From Flavobacteriales bacterium UBA4585 (GTDB taxonomy: Bacteria > Bacteroidota > Bacteroidia > Flavobacteriales > Schleiferiaceae), in assembly GCA_949487015.1 (NCBI GenBank), contig CATAQZ010000094.1, positions 1 to 15,454 on the forward strand: DNA of 15,454 bases. Direction: 5' to 3'. The notes under the pieces were generated by a model that was not told the DNA's origin, did no database searches, and saw only the letters and a list, made by a program, of their open reading frames with translations. The stretch's first letter is position 1. Every line of letters begins with the position of its first letter. Positions 10,701-15,454 of this stretch are shown piece after piece. The translations under genes were made by a program, and so were the position numbers.

Positions 10701-10853
10701 AATATGTGCGGATTCGAAGTATCCTGGGGCGAAACGGGATTGCAAAGCAAACGAATCGCCTATGTATTACGCGGTTCAGTGGCGGAAATGGTGGCCTTCG
10801 AAAACAGGCTCGTAGTGCTGATGAACGACGGCCCGGGAATCGTACTTTATTAA
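7707..10853 (+). CDS. FG-GAP/VCBS-repeat lipoprotein with degenerate ASPIC-like segment (paralog B)
   Basis: This is a second giant lipoprotein (1,048 residues), clearly homologous to the gene before it. The signal MRFSAYIAGILLLAGC has a perfect LAGC lipobox with Cys16. Calcium-type loops include DFNQDGFED (65-73), DINADGYPD, DADNDGDQD, DFNADGYLD, DMDGDGLAD, DFDGNGTKD, DFNNDGRWD, DMNGDGIDD, DFDGDGKKE, DIDEDGDLD (about 842) and DVDLNGDRD. The motif DWSWG is at 382-386, and YNGAGVAVADFNQDG mirrors YNGGGVAVGDVNNDG of paralog A. Where A has its ASPIC/UnbV domain, B keeps only a short, weakly matching stretch (about 538-581, ending VNWPDGSNEVFTLAPGTLNRLRP) and lacks the GAKV-type entry. The start is fixed by the TAATG overlap with the upstream stop, which implies translational coupling and possibly a fixed stoichiometry. 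Function is unknown; it may form a heteromeric pair with A on the cell surface (inference). Confidence 0.88.
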   Translation: MRFSAYIAGILLLAGCTAQDKMPTLFEERAAASGITFRNDLTEDEHQNIVDYLYFYNGAGVAVADFNQDGFEDIYFVRNQGANELYWNKGDWQFEEGAAAAGVSGISDFQTGVTVTDINADGYPDLYLSAVEYLHWKGRNEFYLNNGDGTFTETRLIDGMDVVGYGQQALFFDADNDGDQDLYVLRHSVHPSGAYNNASQRAVRDAKAGDLFYLNTGSARQPVFEDRSEDWGILGSQIGYGLSIVAEDFNADGYLDLFIGNDFHENDYLYLNDRGAGFELVTQESFRANSKFTMGVDAGDMDGDGLADLFTLDMKPWDEVERKNALGAAPFHIHKYKRGQGYVEQFPKNSLHLNAGNIPRKGKSALPVFEDVAAFFNVESTDWSWGVLMEDFDGNGTKDIFVTNGIKRRPNDLDYIQFLSDGGGATTVDEEIYKKMPPGAVENRAYSNQVRDDFAYESALIESSKAWGLNYKGTSNGSAYGDFNNDGRWDLVVNNLDGPALLYANVLGTSSTMVDFGGYAVQFKKRSGALPHWNLGTRGWLSHSSTRRIADDFGGSILVNWPDGSNEVFTLAPGTLNRLRPGAGTTMGVKTDVTLPLKYNSAIPDTLPFVHEEDSYTAFIQTPLLLEGVDEMGPAAAVFNGALMVGGSTNKAPVWITRSDGHWDTTKVNADKEFEDTDAAVIALGNGTPALLVVSGSSQRPNSSRQQQDRFYTAASFKSPGTVIAGPGTNAAAVAVLDMNGDGIDDAFVGERCVWNDYGAAPNHAVYFGNEKGGLDWALQDWTAQLGMITDVIAADFDGDGKKELVIATDWGSVQKINFQSGTPEITKLTEAGLWRHLNAGDIDEDGDLDLLVGAVGENHGIALGQEEPLELWIKDVDLNGDRDFLYSYVNQGIRYPLFGRDALIKESVQYRKSYLKNRSFSGKPFDEMFQDELKGAQKLSVGSTASLLLQNQSGNFVHYTLPNHCQRAPLTASNFRNGAFIVGGGTDAFHTSIGTVENMCGFEVSWGETGLQSKRIAYVLRGSVAEMVAFENRLVVLMNDGPGIVLY

Positions 10854-10874
10854 GGGGAATCCTAAGACATTTTG

Positions 10875-10882
10875 TACCTTTA
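10875..10882 (+). promoter_or_regulatory. Possible Bacteroidota -7 promoter element
   Basis: TACCTTTA in the 35-base gap after paralog B matches the Bacteroidota -7 consensus TAnnTTTG in all but the last base. It sits within TTTTGTACCTTTAAT, a typical context. It is only 7 bases from the next ATG, so transcripts from here would be nearly leaderless. No convincing -33 TTTG partner at the usual distance was found. If real, it would let the last four genes be transcribed separately from the giant lipoprotein genes. Confidence 0.3.
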
Positions 10883-10888
10883 ATCCCT

Positions 10889-11413
10889 ATGAAAACAGCA
10901 CGTTACAGCAGCTTACTGCTAAGCATCGGATTGCTCTTAACACAATGTACTTTAGACCCGGAGTGCACTTGGGAGGATTTGTACCCGGAATTTGAATCTT
11001 ACGTACATTTTGATGACGTCGAAGGGACCGATTTAACACTCATAGGTCCCGAGTTTGATCCCTCCATAAATCTTTACACCGGCTACGTCATTAGAACCGA
11101 TTCTGCGTACGATGCCTTAACTGCCTTCTCGATAGACGAAAATTGTCCCTATTGCATCTATCCCGAAATAGACTTCAGCCAATACACCTTAGTGGGTTTC
11201 CCGCTCGAAATTTCATGTCTTGCAACCAACTACGTTAAACTCTCTGCTACTTCCGACGGCTGGCAGTATTCCTTAAAAACAGCAGATCAAACGCAGTGCA
11301 ATCAACTGCTTTGCGATAATTTTGGGTTCAATTGGATCCTTTTGCCAAAATCAGCCGATACGACAAACATCGCTTTTGAAGCAGGTGTTGCTCGATACTT
11401 TTGCGACTGCTAA
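10889..11413 (+). CDS. Small cysteine-rich lipoprotein of unknown function
   Basis: I do not recognise a characterised family here. The product is 174 residues. The ATG at 10889 is chosen because it opens a good lipoprotein signal (MKTARYSSLLLSIGLLLTQC, lipidated Cys20). An in-frame extension upstream would lie inside paralog B and encode an arginine-rich stretch unlike a leader. Besides Cys20 there are eight cysteines (26, 86, 89, 110, 137, 142, 172, 174), including CPYC at 86-89 and a terminal CDC, so up to four disulfides are possible in the oxidising envelope. The mature part is acidic and predicted mostly beta (for example IDFSQYTLVGFPLEI). The next gene starts 9 bases after its stop, so it is probably co-transcribed with the PAP2-type protein. 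It could be a small envelope partner of the neighbouring lipoproteins, but nothing in the sequence proves this. Confidence 0.8.
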   Translation: MKTARYSSLLLSIGLLLTQCTLDPECTWEDLYPEFESYVHFDDVEGTDLTLIGPEFDPSINLYTGYVIRTDSAYDALTAFSIDENCPYCIYPEIDFSQYTLVGFPLEISCLATNYVKLSATSDGWQYSLKTADQTQCNQLLCDNFGFNWILLPKSADTTNIAFEAGVARYFCDC

Positions 11414-11422
11414 ACTGCTGCC

Positions 11423-12748
11423 ATGAACAGACTATTCCCATCACTCACTGTACTATTTGTAAGTTTCTTTCTCGTACAATGTGCGCCGAAAGAGCCCTAC
11501 ACGGATCATTCTAGCGATCTACAAAACGAATTCGAGGCCATTACACAAATCCTCGTACACGATATTTTTTCGCCCCCAGTAGCTGCTCGAGTATACGCCT
11601 ATACCGCAACCGCGGCCTATGAAGTCGTGGCACAAAGCCATCCTGATTACCGCTCGCTGAACGGACAATTTCACGACTTTCCTGCTGTACCAGCAGCACC
11701 AAACGCCACAGAATACATGCCTGAAATAGCGGCATTACAAGCCGCAGGAAAAGTGGCAACGGCATTGGTTTTCTCTGAAGACCGCATGCAGCAGCATATG
11801 GATGAGGTGATGGCGAAATTGGTCCAAAACCACGGAAAGGAAGCGGTCTCAATCTCACAAGCCTATGGGGAGATCGTCGCAGATTACGTTTTGAACTGGG
11901 CAAAAGGCGATCATTACAACCAGAGCCGCACCTTCACGAAATACGAAATCAACGATGATCCAATGCGCTGGAAACCAACGCCTCCAGATTATATGGACGG
12001 CATTGAACCACATTGGCGAAACATCCGAACCCTAATTATGGATAGCGCGCAAATGTTTAAGCCAGTGCCTCCTCCGACGCCCTCGATGGATACTGCTTCT
12101 GTGTTTTACCGCGATCTCATGCAGGTATACCATACCGTAAACAATCTAGATGACGAGCAAACGGCCATCGCTAAATTCTGGGATTGTAATCCGTATGTAA
12201 GCGTTCATCGCGGCCACGTAATGCTTGCCACTAAAAAGATTACTCCTGGGGGTCACTGGATAGGAATCACGGGTATTGCATGTCGAAAAGCCGGTTTGGA
12301 TTTCTTCCGTACGGCAGATGCCTACCTTCGTGCTTCGACGGGACTCTTTGACGGTTTTATTTCCTGTTGGGACGAAAAATATCGCTCGGAATTGGTCCGT
12401 CCTGAGACCCTGATTAACGAGAACTTTGATGCGCAATGGAAACCGTTGTTGCAAACTCCGCCCTTTCCTGAATATACCTCCGGCCACAGTGTAATTTCAG
12501 GTGCTGCGGGTGTCATGCTCTCTGGAGTTTTTGGTCAAAATTTTGCGTTCCAGGATTCTACCGAACGGCCATATGGACTGCCTGACCGCTCTTATCCAAG
12601 CTTTACCGCTGCGTCCGATGAAGCAGCCGTCTCAAGATTATATGGTGGTATACACTACATGCCTGCCATCGAAATAGGCGTCTCTCAGGGACGTTCCCTA
12701 GGCGCTTACATTGATACTACTTTAGTTACGTATACCGGCAATGAATAA
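11423..12748 (+). CDS. PAP2-superfamily / vanadium-haloperoxidase-like lipoprotein
   Basis: This is a 441-residue envelope lipoprotein (signal MNRLFPSLTVLFVSFFLVQC, Cys20) of the all-helical PAP2/vanadium-dependent haloperoxidase fold. Members are either acid phosphatases or peroxidases that bind vanadate in the same pocket. The three active-site motifs are visible: KX6RP as K319...R326-P327, TSGHS at 352-356 (the usual form is PSGH, so Pro is Thr), and SRLYGGIH at 404-411, where His411 would be the phospho-enzyme nucleophile or vanadate ligand. The Asp four residues after that His is replaced by Ala415, with Glu417 nearby. The N-terminal helical half (residues about 30-250) resembles bacterial haloperoxidase-like proteins often annotated next to FG-GAP proteins. 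Sequence alone cannot decide between phosphatase and haloperoxidase. Its stop overlaps the MFS gene by 8 bases, which ties it to the transporter and trehalase. Confidence 0.87.
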   Translation: MNRLFPSLTVLFVSFFLVQCAPKEPYTDHSSDLQNEFEAITQILVHDIFSPPVAARVYAYTATAAYEVVAQSHPDYRSLNGQFHDFPAVPAAPNATEYMPEIAALQAAGKVATALVFSEDRMQQHMDEVMAKLVQNHGKEAVSISQAYGEIVADYVLNWAKGDHYNQSRTFTKYEINDDPMRWKPTPPDYMDGIEPHWRNIRTLIMDSAQMFKPVPPPTPSMDTASVFYRDLMQVYHTVNNLDDEQTAIAKFWDCNPYVSVHRGHVMLATKKITPGGHWIGITGIACRKAGLDFFRTADAYLRASTGLFDGFISCWDEKYRSELVRPETLINENFDAQWKPLLQTPPFPEYTSGHSVISGAAGVMLSGVFGQNFAFQDSTERPYGLPDRSYPSFTAASDEAAVSRLYGGIHYMPAIEIGVSQGRSLGAYIDTTLVTYTGNE

Positions 12749-13949
12749 ACCTTTTAAATGGGCGCTTCACCTAAATTTTTTCGTGTTCGCCATCTTGCTG
12801 AATAGTGTCGGAATCGTCATTCTTAAGAGCATCAATAATTACGGCGTCAGCGAAATAAAAGCAAGCACGCTAGAGCTGTTCAAAGACATGCCCATTGCCA
12901 TAATCAGCTTTGTCTTTGCGAGTTTTATCCCCCGTATTGGTTACAAGCGCATCATGCTTATTGCCCTGGGCATAGTTTCGCTAGGTTTAATTCAAATGTA
13001 CTTTGGCAACAGCTTTACTTCCTCACAGATCTTATTTGCTTTGGTGGGGTCGACTTTCGCTTTAATTAAAGTCGGTGTCTATGGCTCCATGGGCCTTGTA
13101 ACTACTGGAGAAAAAGAACACAATGGTTTGATGAGTACGGTTGAGGGTACTTTTATGTTTGGAGTGGCCTCTGCCTATTTTCTTTTCCCTGCTTTCAATA
13201 CCCCCGGGCAGCCGAATGCATGGCTAAATGTGTATCTATTGCTCATTGCTCTTGTCGTCCTCGCAGCGCTTTTTTTAGCGCGTATTCCGGAATTACCGAA
13301 ACCTGAAATAAAAGTGAGTTTAGCCCAAGAGTTTAAAGCCATGTTCGGACTCATCGTAAAGCTGCTTGTTATCGTATTTGTCATTTCCGCCTTTTTCTAC
13401 GTCATGGCGGAGCAGGGTATAATGACTTGGCTTCCCACTTTCAACGAAAAAGTCTTGAACCTAAGTGAAGACAATAGCATTCGTATGGCGAGCATACTGG
13501 CGTTAACTTTGGGCGTTGGCAGGATTCTCGGTGGACGATTGTCAGAGCGGTTCCATTGGTCCACAGTGCTGATTGGAGCCATCGTAGGGGCGATGGTGCT
13601 GGTTGCATTTGTATTGCCCCAAGCTTTGGATGCAGAAGTTCGAGACGGAGGGATTAGAATTTTTGGATTGCCACTTATCGCCTTCATTTTTCCCCTTGTA
13701 GGCCTCTTCATTGCGCCCATATACCCGCTTCTTAACAGTGTCGTCTTAAGCGCATTACCTAAAAACTTGCACAGCCCGATGACCGGACTCATCGTCTTGT
13801 TCTCAGCAACGGGCGGTACGTTGGGATCGCGCATTACCGCCTACTTCTTTGAACAACTGGGCGGGGGTGCTTTTTACTTCACCTTAGTTCCAATGTCCCT
13901 TTTGTTAGTTGCTGTACTGTTGCTAAAACGCTTGACCGCAAAAAGCTGA
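12741..13949 (+). CDS. MFS sugar transporter, probable inner-membrane partner of trehalase
   Basis: This 402-residue integral membrane protein has about 12 hydrophobic helices, the normal major facilitator layout. The first helix (about 12-32) is followed by a second near 49-64. The loop PRIGYKR at 64-70 and its counterpart GRILGGRLSERF at 260-271 correspond to the basic loop 2-3 and loop 8-9 signatures that relate the two halves of MFS proteins. The N-terminal NSVGIVI and FKDMPIAIISF segments resemble a Bacteroidota MFS group distantly like sugar:proton symporters (recognised from memory, not searched). The start is fixed by ATGAATAA, an 8-base overlap with the upstream gene. Its stop overlaps the trehalase start (TGATG). 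This coupling makes trehalose the best-supported cargo, imported from periplasm to cytoplasm (inference). Glucose or another disaccharide cannot be excluded. Confidence 0.9.
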   Translation: MNKPFKWALHLNFFVFAILLNSVGIVILKSINNYGVSEIKASTLELFKDMPIAIISFVFASFIPRIGYKRIMLIALGIVSLGLIQMYFGNSFTSSQILFALVGSTFALIKVGVYGSMGLVTTGEKEHNGLMSTVEGTFMFGVASAYFLFPAFNTPGQPNAWLNVYLLLIALVVLAALFLARIPELPKPEIKVSLAQEFKAMFGLIVKLLVIVFVISAFFYVMAEQGIMTWLPTFNEKVLNLSEDNSIRMASILALTLGVGRILGGRLSERFHWSTVLIGAIVGAMVLVAFVLPQALDAEVRDGGIRIFGLPLIAFIFPLVGLFIAPIYPLLNSVVLSALPKNLHSPMTGLIVLFSATGGTLGSRITAYFFEQLGGGAFYFTLVPMSLLLVAVLLLKRLTAKS

Positions 13950-15379
13950 TGGAACGCGTCGAACTACTTCTTGAAGAGCTGTTTACGGACCTTCACGTGT
14001 CCGGTATCTGGTCCGATGAAAAGTACATTTCCGACGCCCAACTCAACGCACATCCCAAAACGATTCTTGCCAAATACCGCGAAGAAAAGGGTGCGCCTGA
14101 ATTTTCTTTACAGCGCTTTTTTGAAACGCATTTTACGCCCATTGCCACTGCAGAAACGGGGTTTTTCAGTGATAGTAACCGAACGCCTACAGCGCATATT
14201 CAAGCCCTCTGGCCCTTCCTCCACAGGGAAGCCGACAGGGAAAACCAGCGTTCTACCAAATACGCCTTGCCCTACAGTTATGTCGTTCCGGGCGGGCGTT
14301 TTCAAGAAGTTTATTACTGGGACAGTTACTTTACCCAAATAGGGCTTTTGCTCGACGGTCACCACCAGTGGGTCGCAGATCTTCTAGACAACTTCGCCCA
14401 TTGTATTGACAGGTTTGGCCACATTCCAAACGGAAACAGAACGTATTTTCTATCAAGAAGTCAACCTCCTTTTTTCAGTTTGATGGTACACGCCTATGCG
14501 GAACAGTCCGCAGAACCCTTCAACGTGTATCAGCGCTATTTACCGGCATTAAAAGCGGAATATGCGTATTGGATGGCGCCCCACCGAAACCACGAAGGTC
14601 TTACCGGGTATTGGGATGAAGAGAATAGTCCACGAATAGAAATGCTCAAAACCGATCTGAAATGGGCGTCGACGGCGCAAAAACGACCTAACTTCTATCG
14701 ACATCTTCGCGCAGCGTGCGAAAGCGGGTGGGACTTTTCCTCTCGTTGGCTTGATGGCAACGGCGGACTGGAAAGTATCCGAACATTAGATATTGCGCCC
14801 GTAGACCTTAATAGCCTCCTTTATTTTCACGAGACCCTGCTGTTTGATGTTACGGGAGAGAAATGCTATCAAACGGCAGCAGAGAAGCGCAAAACCGCCT
14901 TACAGAAGGTGTTCTATACCAGCCGTGGATTCGAAGACGTGTTTTTCGAGACCCTTGAGGGTACTCACGTCCTTTCAGCGGCCAGCCTGTTTCCGCTTTT
15001 TGTGGGTGCGGCAACACAATCCCAAGCGGATTTTACAGCGGAGCAATTACAAACAACGTTACTGCAAAAAGGAGGTCTAAGCACCACAAGTTCTCATACG
15101 GGCGAGCAATGGGATGCGCCAAACGGATGGGCACCATTGCAATGGATTGCAGTGCAAGGCTTAATGAAATATGGGCATGAGAAATTGGCCAAAACGATCG
15201 CGCAGCGGTGGATCAAAACCTGCGATACCATCTACCACGCGAAAGGCAAATTCGTCGAAAAATACAACGTGTACGAGCCTGAAAACCTCAGCAAAGGGGG
15301 TGAATACGAAGTGCAAGACGGCTTTGGCTGGAGCAATGGGGTGTACCGAGCGCTAACTAACTTCTTAGCACAATCTTAG
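13949..15379 (+). CDS. treF: Cytoplasmic trehalase, GH37
   Basis: This enzyme hydrolyses alpha,alpha-trehalose to two glucose by an inverting mechanism. Both family signatures are present: PGGRFQEVYYWDSY at 114-127 and QWDAPNGWAP at 387-396. ESGWDFSSRW at 258-267 carries the expected catalytic acid Asp262 (equivalent to Asp312 of E. coli trehalase). EKYN at 437-440 carries the expected base Glu437 (equivalent to Glu496). GGEYEVQDGFGW at 450-461 is the glycine-rich loop, although it has only two adjacent glycines compared with a longer run in E. coli. The 15-residue spacing between Glu437 and Glu452 agrees with the E. coli enzyme. There is no signal peptide (MERVELLLEELF), so it is cytoplasmic like TreF. 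At 476 residues it is compact compared with about 550-565 for the E. coli enzymes. The start is in a TGATG overlap with the MFS gene, indicating coupled translation. All visible active-site residues are intact. Confidence 0.96.
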   Translation: MERVELLLEELFTDLHVSGIWSDEKYISDAQLNAHPKTILAKYREEKGAPEFSLQRFFETHFTPIATAETGFFSDSNRTPTAHIQALWPFLHREADRENQRSTKYALPYSYVVPGGRFQEVYYWDSYFTQIGLLLDGHHQWVADLLDNFAHCIDRFGHIPNGNRTYFLSRSQPPFFSLMVHAYAEQSAEPFNVYQRYLPALKAEYAYWMAPHRNHEGLTGYWDEENSPRIEMLKTDLKWASTAQKRPNFYRHLRAACESGWDFSSRWLDGNGGLESIRTLDIAPVDLNSLLYFHETLLFDVTGEKCYQTAAEKRKTALQKVFYTSRGFEDVFFETLEGTHVLSAASLFPLFVGAATQSQADFTAEQLQTTLLQKGGLSTTSSHTGEQWDAPNGWAPLQWIAVQGLMKYGHEKLAKTIAQRWIKTCDTIYHAKGKFVEKYNVYEPENLSKGGEYEVQDGFGWSNGVYRALTNFLAQS

Positions 15380-15380
15380 C

Positions 15381-15454
15381 TTAAGATCCGGCAATAGGCG
15401 ATCCAAAAACGCCCACAGCCACCTCTGCCCATAAAATTAGAAAGAGGAGCACCA
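15381..15454 (-). CDS. Possible 3' end of a convergent minus-strand membrane-protein gene
   Basis: Reading the minus strand from the right edge, one frame is open for 23 codons and stops at TAA (complement of 15381-15383). It encodes a hydrophobic segment (VLLFLILWAEVAVGVFG) followed by a short tail SPIAGS, which looks like the last transmembrane helix of an integral membrane protein. The gene would run into the window from the right and converge on the trehalase gene with one base between the two stop codons. The stretch is too short to name a family, and the remaining frames in this 75-base tail show nothing better. Confidence 0.4.
   Translation of the reverse strand, partial: VLLFLILWAEVAVGVFGSPIAGS

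Noticed and set aside
10706..10888. An upstream in-frame extension of the small lipoprotein gene into paralog B.
   Set aside because: The extension encodes an arginine-rich stretch and would bury the lipoprotein signal; the ATG at 10889 gives a clean leader.
11144..11155. CPYC in the small lipoprotein read as a glutaredoxin active site.
   Set aside because: The motif is mid-protein, no thioredoxin-fold strand precedes it, and the cis-Pro region of glutaredoxin is not evident. It is more likely part of a disulfide pattern.
13397..13834. A 145-codon minus-strand open frame inside the MFS gene.
   Set aside because: The MFS frame has proper hydrophobic helices and both loop signatures; the antisense product is basic, Pro/Ser-rich and looks like a shadow.
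1..15454. tRNA or rRNA genes, insertion sequences, attachment sites, CRISPR arrays.
   Set aside because: Coding density is nearly complete and none of the short gaps holds a cloverleaf, inverted-repeat ends or spaced repeats that I could see.

Overview
The window looks like a chromosomal segment of a Bacteroidota member, possibly marine and flavobacterial in style. The phylum call rests on a SusC/SusD outer-membrane pair, many lipoproteins with the relaxed Bacteroidota lipobox, A-rich leaders instead of Shine-Dalgarno sites, and two giant FG-GAP/ASPIC lipoproteins of a kind common in that phylum. I cannot place it at genus level. Eight complete genes lie on the plus strand, packed almost without gaps. 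A ninth gene is suggested on the minus strand at the right edge.

Region 1 (22-4324) holds susC and susD, an outer-membrane TonB-dependent importer and its surface lipoprotein lid. It closes with a clear intrinsic terminator (about 4359-4391). The SusC is short because it lacks the usual N-terminal carboxypeptidase-regulatory-like domain.

Region 2 (4420-10853) holds two paralogous lipoproteins of about 1,050-1,100 residues joined by a TAATG stop/start overlap. Both are built from many calcium-binding FG-GAP/VCBS loops. The first has a recognisable ASPIC/UnbV domain in its middle; in the second that domain is shrunken and degenerate.

Region 3 (10889-15379) holds a small cysteine-rich lipoprotein of unknown function, a lipoprotein of the PAP2/vanadium-haloperoxidase superfamily, a 12-helix MFS transporter, and a cytoplasmic GH37 trehalase. 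The last three are linked by stop/start overlaps of 8 and 1 nt. This suggests one transcript on which the inner-membrane porter and trehalase are co-translated.

Working model (inference): SusCD takes a trehalose-type ligand across the outer membrane, with the FG-GAP lipoproteins acting as surface accessory or binding proteins. The PAP2-type lipoprotein may process a modified form of the ligand. The MFS protein moves the sugar into the cytoplasm, and trehalase splits it to two glucose. No secreted glycoside hydrolase, sulfatase or regulator is in the window, so this is not a classical polysaccharide utilisation locus as far as can be seen. The most interesting material is this gene combination, the pair of giant lipoproteins with unequal ASPIC domains, and the altered active-site motifs of the PAP2-type protein.
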